DNA of 52,389 nt from Zygnema cylindricum. Taxonomy: Eukaryota; Streptophyta; Zygnematophyceae; Zygnematales; Zygnemataceae. Below the pieces are notes generated by a model. The model did not search any database. It had not been told where the DNA came from and was given only the letters and a program-made list of their open reading frames with translations. The stretch spans positions 136,665 to 189,053 of the forward strand of contig JBBHKE010002966.1 in assembly GCA_037447655.1 (NCBI GenBank), in the 5' to 3' direction. Shown here in pieces: positions 9,401-19,932 of the stretch (within the stretch, counting starts at the first letter, position 1; each line of letters begins with the position of its first letter). A program made the translations under genes and the position numbers.

Positions 9401-9411
9401 CATAGGGGGAG
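9392..9411 (+). other. TE1 polypurine tract
   Basis: GACTAGAACATAGGGGGAG abuts the LTR start TGTAGAAAT at 9412. Other elements have the fuller ACTAGAAAATAAGGGGAG. This is the plus-strand DNA priming site by position. Confidence 0.75.
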
Positions 9412-10451
9412 TGTAGAAATTAATGGTTCTTTTTGTATTTTCTAGGTCTAAATAAATTGCAAAAAAGAAGCCGAGGGAGTCTGCCTCTAACTCCTCTCTT
9501 CAGCTCCCACACTTGTCGCAGTCACTGAAGGTTGAAGAGGGAGATAGAGCCATGGCTTCCTGTGCTATCCTGAGAGAGACACATAGATGCTTTAGTAGAT
9601 TTACTAAAAGGGAAATTGACAGACCCAGGATTTGATCCTGGTATCTACCGTCTGTCAAGCTAGCCGATAGCGGTTAGCTTTATCCTACTGGTCTAGGATC
9701 GGTGCTACGACGTATAGGGTTTAACAAATATTTAAACTGTGACGCTTGAAGAAATACATTTAACTGAAACTATAGACGTCCCGCATGGACACAGATTTGT
9801 AAAGTATGGAGGGCACTACGAATACGCAACGGATAGCGCGCATTTTGTTTCAACAACGAAACAAATATCGCGCAATGATTTATGACGGCTACGATTAAAA
9901 TCCGGTTTTGATCGGACGACCGCGAAAGATGTTGAGATCGCGGAATAATGTTTCTGCGGTTTTTTGTCACCGCCAAATTGATCGACACGTGGCACGACAA
10001 CATTTGATTACGGCATCTCCAAGGATTTCAAAAACGAATCTAGATATAACAAGTGTCGGCTGGTTGGCCATGTCTTAGTATGGCCGTACAGAAAATACAC
10101 TGGCACGTGTACCTTTCTGTACGATACAATATTTTGATTGGTGCTGTACTTCAGTAGATGGATTTTTAGAGAGAGATAGGACTTAGGAATATTTGGTAGA
10201 TAGGACCCTCTCTTCCAGAGAGCTTCTCTACAAAAGGTCAACTTTGACCATCCATAACTTACTGCTCAGGGGAGCAAATTCAGAGATTCTTTTTGCTATT
10301 GACTCAAAGAAGTCTTTTTTTCACAAGTGGTCAGATTTTTTGTCTGCCAAGGTGGCAGTTATTCTTGCTGAAACACAAAGGGGTCAGGGTTATCTTTGAG
10401 GCTTCGTGTGAGCTGCCTATTCTGAGGACCTATGAAGGTCTCAGAGTTGCA
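9412..10451 (+). repeat. TE1 3' LTR (LTR-A, complete, 1040 bp)
   Basis: TGTAGAAATT...CAGAGTTGCA. Modules in order: TATTTTCTAGGTCT box (9436), U3 hairpin with loop ACTTGTCGCAGTCACTGA (about 9479-9550), a GCCATGGCT block, antisense tRNA-like module (9618-9700), a GTACAGAAA/TTTCTGTAC inverted repeat (10086-10094 with 10114-10122), GCTC-AGGG-GAGC hairpin (10264-10275), and the family terminus. The second and third loop hairpins are mutated in this copy. Confidence 0.88.
9616..9700 (-). other. Antisense tRNA-like module in LTR-A
   Basis: A 9-bp outer stem TTGACAGAC/GTCTGTCAA (9616-9624 with 9650-9658) encloses a perfect 5-bp, 7-nt-loop T-arm (CCAGG, ATTTGAT, CCTGG at 9625-9641 on plus). On the minus strand box B reads GGATCAAATCC. 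A D-arm-like TAGACCAGTAGGATAAAGC lies upstream (complement of about 9679-9697). Confidence 0.65.
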
Positions 10452-11943
10452 GCTTCTTTAGGTCTGCGATTTCTGTGTGGAAATGGAACCCATAAAATTT
10501 TATTTATGTACATGCGCGTGACGCGCACGAAGAAAAATAGCGAGTAATCTCTCTCGTCCTTAAATTTTCTCACTCTTGTGGTGCGTGCGAGGGTTGTTTT
10601 TCATTCGTTGTTTGGGCGGAACTTGAACTAAAATCAACCCTTTGAGGAGATTTTGAATGAAATATGTTTTTGGGCTGGATTCTCTTGCCCGGGGGTCGAA
10701 AAGGGAGAAACGCCAAAATGCGTTCACACGATGACAAATACGCCGTACATCCTAAGTATGAATTGACGTTCACTCTTGTTGGTAAAAATGATTTTCTCGT
10801 ACGGCTAAAGTTTTTTTCAAAGTTCCCTAAATTTTAGGGCAAAAAGGCAGAGAAAAGTAGATACTTTAATACATGGGGACGTACCCTATATCAATCGTTA
10901 CTTGCATCTTCATTACTTCAAATATGTAACAATAGACGTCTACAAAATATGCGACAGAGTACGAAATGAAACGTAGACGAATAGGAAACTTTCTAAAATT
11001 GGTGAGGTCTAAAAAAAATGGTGACCATTGTAGACGTATACAAAGAAAGAGGAGCGGTCGAGTGAAAAAGAGGGAGAGAGACGAGGACCACCTAAACTTT
11101 TGCAAAGGACCCATGAATAAAAGTGGAGGTCTGAGACCTTAACAACTTTTTTTCCGTACATGCTTGTCATTTTCGTACGTACATGCGCGTGATGAGCATG
11201 GAAAAAAATAGCGTGAATTCTCCCTCGTTCAAAACTATTTGAAGAAGTTTCACTTGTGTAATACTGTTTTGCTATTCGTTAATAGGGTATTATTTTAATT
11301 AAAATCAGGTCACGATTTGATTTCAGTACAAGTTTGATGATAAGCCGGTGTGACGTGGAAGCGGGTCACATTGATAATAAAGCCAAATTGACGTACCATC
11401 CAAGTTCCAAGATGACGCAAAATGTACTTTGGTTATTGCCCATTTTTTGTACAGCGTAAGATATTCTCGTTGTAAGTCCCATTTTGTGTGAAAACGATGG
11501 GAAAAAACCCTTATTTAAACACATGGGCACACACCCTTAGCCCTCAACGAGAGAATCCGCAACCGTACCAAAAAATTGAAATTACCACAACAGAACTTGC
11601 GTCGATGTGCTGCATTTTGTCATCTTGCGCGTTTCGACCCACTTTCGTGTCCCTCCAGCTCATCAACAAAATTCTACTCAAATTACCTCCGAGGTCATTT
11701 TAAGTAGTATTGTGTATCGAAGGCCCCAAGTCGAATGTTTGATGTGTACCTAAATTTGAGTACCCGATAATCGATATATTGCTTCGATACATTAAAGAGG
11801 TTAATATCGTAATATTTTTGAGATATATCGGCCAATAATTCGTTATGTTTTGCACCGCGGTATATCGAAGTTGACGCTAGGTGAAAAAAATTTAAAAAGC
11901 TCCCCAATCCAGATGTCAGAAACAGTTACCTGATACCGTTACC
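10452..11943. other. Non-coding stretch with a degenerate internal duplication
   Basis: The first 16 bases continue LTR-B. The rest contains no credible gene. Two parts resemble each other about 660-675 bp apart: TACATGCGCGTGA...AAAAATAGCG at 10507 and 11169, TTCGTT-containing blocks at 10594 and 11272, and CTAAAATCA/TTAAAATCA blocks at 10628 and 11298. ATTGACGT follows in both. Short frames such as 11488-11703 show no recognisable domain. It could be flank or the lost 5' half of the hAT copy interrupted by TE3. Confidence 0.4.
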
Positions 11944-12259
11944 TGTTGTTCTACGACCACTAGACCAGGTGAAGCAGCAGCAGTAGTAGTAGAAGTAGAC
12001 ATCATTTACCCACAGAAAATTATTAAGAATCCTACCCAACAGCTGCTTTCTACAGCTCAATAAAGGTGACACAAAGGTCTAAAATGCTTCAAACTATACC
12101 ACAATAAAGTATATCACAAAGTCTGACAACTCCTTGAAATTCTGTGGTCTCCATTATCTCACAGAATGAGCATCCTATGCAAAGCCTTTAGGATAATATT
12201 TTCCCCTTCCACTTTCTCACTAAATAGATGCCACCCAGGCACACAAAAACTCTAACCAC

Positions 12260-12330
12260 CCTCACCCCTGTGAGGACAAGACTCCGTTGAGTGAAACGCA
12301 AAAAGAATCACTGAATTTGCTCCCCTGAGC
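12260..12330 (-). other. Two AGGG-loop hairpins (LTR-D)
   Basis: CCTCAC-CCCT-GTGAGG (12260-12275) and GCTC-CCCT-GAGC (12319-12330) on plus, i.e. AGGG loops in LTR sense. A degraded third, ACTC-CGTT-GAGT, lies between. Arms differ from other families at paired positions. Confidence 0.65.
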
Positions 12331-12827
12331 AGTTAGTTATGGCTTGCCAAAGATGGCCTATAAATACAAAAGGTCACCTGGAGAGAGGAGCCTCAAATAC
12401 GCTAAGTCCCTTAACTTCTACTCACAACTACATACTACTCTACCCTAGGCCAATCAAAAGAGTGTATAGTACATGAAGGTACAGTGGCCGATTGTACTTC
12501 TTGTACGGCCTTTGTACAACATGGCCTTCTAGTTGACACTTGTCAATTTGGGAGCCATCGTTCCTCCTCCCATCCTTTCCGGCGTCTAATGATGGATCGC
12601 CACGTGGCACAGCGTGCCGCTATGTCGAAAAGCCGCCGAATATTCATTCGGGTTAGGCGGGAGGGACAACGTCCGTCCGATAATGTATTTTACACAGTTA
12701 GATTCGCGTCCGCGAACGTCGTTTGATTATATATGACATTTGGTATGTTTAAGTGAAAGTGACGTTTTGCGTAACACTTCAATGAATTACCAAACCATAT
12801 ACGTGTATTTTTTCGCTAATGCCCAAA

Positions 12828-12880
12828 TGGTCAAGGCATACGTCTACAAAGTACTATGCAGGCCAAGGTTTAATTCCTGT
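12828..12880 (+). other. Antisense tRNA-like module in LTR-D
   Basis: TGGTCAAGGCA (12828-12838) resembles the end of box A, and GGTTTAATTCC (12867-12877) fits the box B consensus GGTTCGANTCC at 9 of 10 informative positions. Spacing is about 40 bases. The T-stem is imperfect and no acceptor stem is evident. Confidence 0.45.
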
Positions 12881-13778
12881 CAAGGTAAACATTTTGGTAA
12901 TCTATCTATCTGTCTGGCAGTCTACCTGTTTCTTTCTGACTATGGCGGCAGACATGGTGACTCTCTCTATCTTCACTCTAGAGTTTAAATTAAGAAGTGA
13001 ATAATAATGACTTCTTTTCAACACTCCCAAAGTTTCAGCACAATTGATCCAACATACACCAAGATATGCAACTCAGAATTTTCCCAAAAACAGTCTACAG
13101 ATTACACTGTCTGGATACATAAAATGTTCTACGTCCTAAGTTTTATACTCTACACTCAATTTTCCTATTTCATAGTGCTGTACCGCCGATATAAGTGTCC
13201 TTGAGAGATATGTCCAAAGAACCTAAACTTCCACTAAGGTCAAGTGCTCCTAATCACGCTAAACTAATCTATCATTATACAATCACTATTATTAAGAATC
13301 CTACACAGGTGATTTGTTCAAATGCTTGTCGTCGGCTTAGTGAAACTTGTCTGGATAAGTGTAGCCGGCTGTTGCAAAGCACATGTCAGCGAGTCACTTG
13401 TTTATTCCCTTATGAATCTCGTCCATTGGCTTGATTCATATCAACCGCTGCTGCGTAGTTGAATTTTTGATCATATTCAAATATTTGTAGCTTCGTCGCA
13501 GCTGCGTTGACGTATACCAAATTAGCCGCAGTTGCGTTATGTCTTGTTCCGTCGCAGCTGTGTTGTTCGTAGAAATCGTATCAAAGATCACCGCACCTGC
13601 GCTTGACCTGTCTGCGTCGCAGTTGCGTTGTTCCACTCTATGTGTGAAACGTACTTACTGGTGTCGGTACCATTCCAAAAACCTGCACTGTGTTTCAGAC
13701 GACGAGGCCTGTCCCTATGGATCTATATTTCCACCGTCCTACTAATTTGCTGAGAGTGAAAGTTTTCCAAAAACAACA

Positions 13779-15098
13779 CTCCCCTAAAGCTTTAGACTCA
13801 GTATGCCGGCGCAGCTGCGGTGACGAACTAGCGCAGCATTCATAGAAATTAGCAAGTCACTCAGTCCCACTACATCTCAATGTTGGACTATCGCAGTATG
13901 GCAGCATAGCAGTGCAAAAATTTAGCTATTCACTTAGTCCCACTGCGTCCGTGTAATACTTCAGCTTTGGAGCAGGAAAAGCTTTAGTGAGCATATCAGT
14001 AATCATTTTTGCATCAGGCAAATAACATAATTTAGTCACTCTAGAGAACACTTTTTCTCTTACAAAGTGTAATCTTACATCCATGTGCTTACTTTTGAAG
14101 TGGTGACTCGGGTTAGAAGCAATGGCAATGGCAGCCTAGTTATCATACCAGATCACCTGTGGACCAACCTGCATGTATCACAATTCTTCCAACATGGATT
14201 TCACCCATAATACTTATTTGAGGGCCGAGCTCGTTGCCATATATTCTGAATCCATCGTCGATTGTGCCGTGACCTTTTGAAGTTTGCTGCTCCAATAGCA
14301 CGTCCCGTTCCCAATTTGCAGAATAAATCCCGTGGTGGATTTTCGGCTTGGCATGTCACCATAACTTACACCACTCCATGTTTGCAGCTTAACTTCACCT
14401 CCGCCTAGTGTGAGTTTGAGGTCTTTAGTTCCTTCCAAGTATCTTAAAACATTTCTTGCTGCATCACGGTCAAATTTCCTCGAATTCTCTAGACTTTTGC
14501 TCAGTACCCAAACTGCTGTAGCAATATCCGGACAGGTACGATTCATAAATTATATTAAACTTCCCACTCTCTGTCTGTAAGGTATAGTGTCATAAGATCA
14601 TCCTCTTTGACTCAAAAATTTCACTGACAATAACACCCGGTTTTGTTTCTTCCCCCTCTAACTTATGGCAAAACTCCATTGGTGTTACACATCCTTTTGC
14701 CCCCTGCATTCCATATTCATCTAAGATGTTACCAATAGAGTCCCTTTGAGTCAATTTAATTAATCTGTTTTTTCTGTCCCTCTCTACCTGGATACCCAAA
14801 ATATATTTTGCCTCACGGAGGTCTTTTATCTCGAACCGTGAGTTTAAAGCAATTTTAATTTTGTTAATTTCAGCCATAGATTTGCTAACTAATAGTAAAT
14901 CATCTACAGGCACTGCTATGTACACTATTCGATCCTCACCTTTGAAAACATAGACATAGTGATATGAACTTATCCTTTTAAATCCTAGGCTAGTTAAGGA
15001 TTCATCAAGTTTTAGATACCATTGCCTAGGGGCCTGTTTTAGGCCTTAAAAAATATTTTAGTAGTTTGCATACTAAGTGCTTTTTTCTTGGTTATACA
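13779..15098 (-). pseudogene. TE3 RT C-terminus and RNase H pseudogene
   Basis: 14590-14925 encodes the RT segment around the active site (MYIAVPVDDLLLVSKS, with the usual YVDD changed to PVDD) and EAKYILGIQVERDRKNR. 14214-14546 encodes RNase H (RTCPDIATAVWVLSKSLE..LRYLEGTKDLKL.., SYGDMPSRKSTTGFIL, SEYMA). RNase H continues to about 13960 with stops, then the polypurine tract. The upstream part (14926-15098) shows LVCKLLK and APRQWYLKLDES in shifted frames before the TE4 insertion point. Confidence 0.8.
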
Positions 15099-16143
15099 TG
15101 CAATTCTGTGTCCTCCATTGGACTACAGAATATAGGAAGCCTCTACATAGTTATTAGCTAACCCACTTTCAATTGCAACCACTGCTACACAAGCATAAAA
15201 ACAGACAATCTGACTACACCTTTGTGCAGCTTGGATTCCCTTGAGTCCGTAGAAAAAGAAATTTCTGAAAACGCCCAACCAGGTGATAAGTTATAGGGTG
15301 ACAAAGATGCCAGTTTATACAAACTCTCAAAGAGAGAGAGGACTATCTTCATAAATTTTCCTAAGTCCTAGTTTTTCCTAGTTCCTCTCACAGCCCCTAT
15401 CTACTGCATGTACAAACCAATCAGAACATTGTACAATACCACAAAGAACTACTGCCGATGTACTTTCTGTACGACCTCTGTACGAAAAGGCCATTAGGCC
15501 GACGCGTGTCCATTTTCCACTCGTCCGTACGTTCCTTAGAATTCCTGCGACCGAATGTCGTCTCTCCACGTGGTGCCAGGTCATGCCACATCACTAAATG
15601 CCAAAGTGACCATTCCGAGATTTCGGCGATGATGTGCGCTGTTAGATTTGACGTGAAATGTAATCTCAGCCGTAATAAATACTCGCGCGATATTTGTTTT
15701 GATGTCGAAACAAAATGCGCGATATGCGTTTCAATTAGTATAGTACTTCGTACTTTATCAAACTCTATTTATGCATGCCGTAAAGATGTTTAGTTAAATG
15801 ATTTTTGTATAGTACAATAGATTAAATACTAATCAAACCCTATATCTCCTACCGGACTTCTACGACCGACTGGTTAGAGCTAACAGCTACGCCGCGCTCT
15901 CCCGGTCGGGGGTTCGAGTCCTGCTGGACCCAACCTTTTGTTGAGAGTGACTTAAGTCACTCTTTAGTCCTTCCCATGGAGTTGAGGCAGCCATGGCTCC
16001 ATCGCTTTCTCTCTCGTTCAGTGACTACAACAAGTATGGGGGCAAGAGAAAAGAGTTGGAGGCAGGCTACCTACATTTTTTTTGTATGTTTTCCGCTAAT
16101 TAATGTAGACCTAGAAAATACAATAAAACTACTTATTTTAACA
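15099..16143 (-). repeat. TE4 3' LTR (LTR-E)
   Basis: TGCAATTCTGTG...ATTTTAACA. It contains the tRNA-like module (15861-15930: box A region TACGACCGACTGGTTAGAGC, box B GGTTCGAGTCC at 15911-15921), U3 hairpin (about 15991-16065, loop CAGTGACTACAACAAGTAT on plus), GTAC-containing inverted repeat around 15430-15485, TTTATAC TATA-like box near 15313, and loop hairpins around 15215-15250. Followed by polypurine complement CTCCCCTTATTTTCTAG. Confidence 0.88.
15861..15930 (+). other. Antisense tRNA-like module in LTR-E
   Basis: TACGACCGACTGGTTAGAGC resembles a D-arm and GGTTCGAGTCC (15911-15921) is a consensus box B with a TTCGAGT T-loop. The two lie about 40 bases apart as in tRNA genes. T-stem pairing is partial (G53-C61 and G52-C62 intact). 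Position and orientation equal those in the other LTR families. Confidence 0.6.
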
Positions 16144-16189
16144 CTCCCCTTATTTTCTAGTCTAATTTTAACTTTTCTTTTAATCCACA

Positions 16190-18006
16190 TTTTTCCCTAC
16201 AATATTTTAACTTTGGAGAGGGCACAGGTTTGGTCATGATGTCAGCCACCATTTCTCATCTGATTTATATACAAGATTCACTATTTTATTCTCCACTTTT
16301 TCTCTTACAAAACTTAATCTTATGTCCATATGTTGAGCCTTAAAATGATGTTTTGGATTGGCTGCAATTGCTATGGCTGCTTTATTATCACAAAACACTT
16401 CATCCACTCCCTCCTTCATATACCCCAGTTCTTGCATCAAGGATTTGACCCACATCAACTCTTTCACAGCAAAACAAGAGGCCATGTACTCAGCCTCCAT
16501 AGTGGACTGAGCAACAACCTTTTGTTGCTTACTACTCCAACAGCAAGTACCTCCCCAACATACAACACATACCCAGAAGTGCATCGTCTCATAGGTGCGT
16601 CCCCATAACTGGCGTCACTCCAAGTAGTGATGTCATTGTGCTCCCCTCCCAAATGCAACCATAACTCTCTAGTTCCCACCAGGTATCTCATGACTCTCTT
16701 GGCTACCTCCTAGTCTCTCTTCCTAGGATGATTAAGAATCCTATTGAGTACTCCAACTGGTGCCGCTATGTCCGATCTGGTACAGTCTGTAAAATAGATT
16801 AAACTCCCTACGACCTGTCTATAAGGAATAGACTTCATAAATTCTCTCTCCTGTGCACTCATCTGATCGTCTAAGATCATCACTCCTCCTTCTACACTCC
16901 TATCACTTCCTTTTTCAAGTCCATGGGAGTGGTACAACTGTTAGCATTTTCCATCTGGAATTTTTCAAGCATATTACCTACTGCTTCTTTCTGAGTAAGT
17001 CTGATAATCTTCTTCCCCCTAACTCTGTCCATTTGAATCCCCAAAATATATCTTGCTTCCCCTAAATCCTTCATATCAAATCTGCTTCTAAGATCTTTCT
17101 GTAACATATTGATCTTTTCCATAGATTTACTTAACACAAGCAGATCATCCACATAAATGGCAATAAAAATGACACCATTCTCATCCTCAAACATATAGAT
17201 AGAATGGTCAGAGCTGATACGGATATATCCCAAACCTGTAAGAAACTCATCTAGTTTCTTATTCCAGTGTCGGGGAGCCTGCTTCAGTCCATATAAGGAC
17301 TTTATGAGTTTGCAGACTTTGCTATCTTCTCCTTCTACCCCTCCGGTTGTCTTATAAAAATTTCTTCCTCTAACTCACCATTAAGAAAAGCAGTCTTAAT
17401 GTCTATTTGGTGTATTTCCATGTCTTCCGCTGTTGCTAGACTGAGGAGAATCTTTACTGATGGGAACCGAACAACTGGAGCAAAGGTCTCCTCCTAGTCA
17501 ATCCCCTCCTATTGGGTGAACCCCTTTGCTACCAATCAAGCCTTATATCTCTCAATGGTATTATCTGGGTTCAGTTTTAGTTTAAAAACCCATTTACACC
17601 TAATAGGTTTTCTGTTTGGAGGGCAATCCGCTAGTTCCCAAGTATTTGCTTCCATGACAGAAGCCATTTCATCATTTATGGCTCTAATCCATCTTTCTTT
17701 CTCTGGACTATTCACTGCCTTTAAGTAAGACTGAGGCTCATCTGGGTGAGATAGCTTAGTTACCTTATGAGCGGCTTGTTTTTCCTGTATCCGTTTGTTG
17801 CTCCTTCTTCCTCCCTCAAACTCCGAAGCTGGAATAGATAGAAGTCTTGGATTTCTTCTCACTGTCTCATCGGCTCCCCTGTCTATGGAAACTGGTTCTT
17901 GTCCTGCTTTTTCTATCTCCTCAAAGTCCATAATAGGATGTGAGGTTTCCGGTGAGTCTCCTGTATCTTGGATCTCCCCTGAATCTGCAATCACGGTTTC
18001 ACTCAT
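16190..18006 (-). pseudogene. TE4 integrase tail, RT and RNase H pseudogene
   Basis: 17536-18006 encodes the variable linker (GGRRSNKRIQEKQAAHKVTKL) and start of RT (RWIRAINDEM..WELADCPPNRKPIRCKWVFKLKLNPDN). 16892-17233 has the RT active site FIAIYVDDLLVLSKS. 16710-16937 and 16464-16691 cover the RT/RNase H connection (WLHLGGEHNDITTWSDASYGDAPMRR). 16234-16584 completes RNase H (SSKQQKVVAQSTMEAEYMAS, FCDNKAAIAI). The frames do not join: several stops and frameshifts separate them. The YVDD motif and RNase H acidic residues are readable. Confidence 0.85.
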
Positions 18007-18147
18007 GTCCCTTTCGGGAACGACCGAGTTCTCCTCACTTTTTCACTCAAATCTGATTCTTTTCTTCTTTGTATATTTGAAGCGGTCAAATGACTTCCCT
18101 TCATCCATGACAACTAAGTGTTTGACCAGAATGATATCTTTCTTTGC

Positions 18148-18783
18148 TTAGTCATAGACTCTATATCCCTTAACATCCTCATCATATCCCACAAAGTATC
18201 CTGGTTTTCCCTTAGCATCTAGCTTCCAGTTTTTCCTATCCGTGTCAAGACTATAAACTTGGCTATTGAATACTTTAAGGTGTGAGATATCTAGTTTCCT
18301 TCCAACCCATCTCTCATAAGGTGAAACTCCCTTTACAGCTGAGGTAAGGACTCTATTCTTAATGTAGTTGGCAGAGTTCATTGATTCTGCCCAAAATCTC
18401 TTTCCTATTTTCTTGTCTGCCAACATACTGCATGCACTAACTCCTAGTGTTCGATTAAACCTCTCAGCTACCCCATTTTGTTCCGGGTTATATGGTATAG
18501 TTTTCTGGTGCTGCACTCCCTCATCTCTCAAATATTCCTCAAACTGGTTAGAGGTATATTCCCCCCCATTATCACTCTTTATCCTCTTAATGGGGGTTTC
18601 ATGCAACTTCTCACTCCAGGGTTTATATTCTTTGAAGTAAGTTGATGCTTCAGACTTTGTTTTCGGAAAGTCGACTATAGAGTATCTAGACCAGTCATCG
18701 GTTATTGTCATCATAAACCTCTTTCGTCCAACCAAAGATACTTTTGCAGGTCCCCAAATATCTGTGTGGACCAAATCTAACAC
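18148..18783 (-). pseudogene. TE4 integrase core (open frame)
   Basis: An open 211-codon frame holds the integrase catalytic core and start of its C-terminal domain: HTDIWGP (first D), KSDNGGEYTSNQF (second D), EQNGVAERFNRT (E), YERWVGRK, VFNSQVY and GYDEDVKGYRVYD. The DDE set is intact. It is separated by a single TAA just upstream (near 18807) from the gag-PR frame and by stops/frameshift from the downstream part, so no full polyprotein can be made. There is no ATG at its start; it is a segment of the polyprotein. Confidence 0.85.
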
Positions 18784-18807
18784 TTTCTCACCTCTATATG
18801 TGGCGGC

Positions 18808-19932
18808 TTATAGAAAGGGAAGTCTGTGAGCCTTACCTTGAGCACACCCACTACAATCATCTATCATTTCATTATCCCCAAACTGAATGCCTTCTACTAC
18901 TCCAAGTTTTTTCATTTCCCTCAACCTATCAAAATGCACATGCCCCAACCGCTTATGCCAAATCATAAACTTAGGAACACCAACATAGTAAGCATTCTTT
19001 TTTTCATTACTCAGGTTTAGCCTAAACAATCCTTGGCTACCCTTATGTGCCGTGAAGTAAACTTCATCCCCATAGTTAGCTGTAAAGACTCCCTTTCTAG
19101 TGAAGGTATCAAACTCTTTGTCATCTAACACAGACGTAGAAGCAAGATTTTTACTCAGCTGAGGAATGTAGAGTACATCTGCGAATGTAAGTATAGAAGT
19201 CTTACCCTCCACTAAGATTTTTAGATCTACTGAGCCCACTAGATCTGTAGTAACCAATCTCCCATCCCCATACTCTATCTCTACAGTAGGGATCTTTCTT
19301 AACTTAGTGAAAAGTTCTTTATCACGACACATATGCATGGATGCACCTGAGTCGATAATCCATCCTTCATGTGGAGCTTCCTGAATTGCTCCAAGGGCAC
19401 ACTTCTGTCTCCGAGGGATCTCTTTCTCCTCCAGACTCTCGTCTAGAAGAAGCTCCCCATCCTCCTTAGAGGACTCATCCTCGGTTTCTCCTGTCACTTT
19501 ATTAACCACAAGTGCCTTTTTCTTCCCTCCAAAAGAACCCCCTCCACGGTTCTCTTGGAGCCTCAGCTCCGATAGCTTGACACAATCTGCGATGAAGTGT
19601 CCCGGCTTTTTGCAAAAATGACAAAGACCCTTTGGGGGCCTTGTTCCCCCAGAATTATCTCTTTCCCCTCTATAAGGTTTTTTCGGGTCCTTCCCCCATC
19701 GGTCCCCTCTTGGTGATAGAGCTTCAATGCTGTTTCCTCCTCTCCTAATCTCTATTGTGTTTTCCTGCACAAATATCATCTTAACCACTCTGTTCCATTT
19801 CCATGAACTATCAGGCATCTCCTGTACTCGGTATACTATGTTCTCAAACTCATTAGGTAACTTCATGATAAAAGTGTTAACTTTCATTTTCATTGTGCCC
19901 GTCCACCCGGCACTTTCCATCTCCATATACAA
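18808..19932 (-). pseudogene. TE4 gag C-terminus, protease and pre-integrase (open frame)
   Basis: A 374-codon frame runs in order: gag tail (MKMKVNTFIMKLPNEFENIVYRV), basic linker, CCHC knuckle CHFCKKPGHFIADC, acidic hinge, IPRRQKCALGAIQEAP, protease active site WIIDSGASMHMC, the GAG-pre-integrase region (YVGVPKFMIWHKRLGHVHFDRL) and the CSGCAQGKAHR zinc-binding motif. All motif residues are intact. This is the longest clean stretch of the element. Upstream gag (19989-20497) is in separate frames, and the frame ends at one TAA before integrase. Confidence 0.88.

Larger units (their letters stand above)
356..10451 (+). mobile_element. TE1: Ty1/copia LTR retrotransposon (LTR-A family), nested and decayed
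   Basis: TE1 is bounded by LTR-A copies: 356-1013 plus 5356-5734 on the left (split by TE2) and 9412-10451 on the right. The imperfect TSD is GCTTT/GCTTC. Order in the plus direction is 5' LTR, PBS, gag, protease, a solo LTR insertion, GAG-pre-integrase, integrase start, RNase H end, polypurine tract, 3' LTR. Reverse transcriptase is missing: the frame passes from integrase directly to RNase H near 8885. Stops and frameshifts run throughout, so this is a dead copy. Excluding insertions the interior is about 2.6 kb, against about 4.3 kb for TE4 or TE10. Confidence 0.85.
12135..13023 (-). repeat. Solo LTR-D in TE3's 3' LTR
   Basis: TGAAATTCTG...TTTTCAACA, 889 bp, TSD CTCCT/CTCCC. It shares the module layout: loop hairpins CCTCAC/GTGAGG (12260-12275) and GCTC/GAGC (12319-12330), TATA-like TGTATTTATAGG on the minus strand near 12357-12368, and a tRNA-like module at 12828-12880. 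I do not find the conserved U3 loop here. Confidence 0.85.
11944..13778 (-). repeat. TE3 3' LTR (LTR-C), interrupted by a solo LTR-D
   Basis: It begins TGTTGTTCTACGACC and ends AAAAACAACA, followed by the polypurine complement CTCCCCTAAAG. It matches 24459-25407 on both sides of the LTR-D insertion. The part at 13440-13640 holds about five copies of a CGCAGYTGCGTTG-type motif. A triplet-rich end, (GCA)n(GTA)n near 11975-12000, encodes the start of gag in the 5' copy. Confidence 0.85.

Noticed and set aside
15861-15930. A genuine tRNA gene
   Set aside because: Box A and B look right, but acceptor-stem pairing is poor, T-stems are partial, and the sequence is repeated as part of every LTR copy. 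Called as tRNA-derived module instead.
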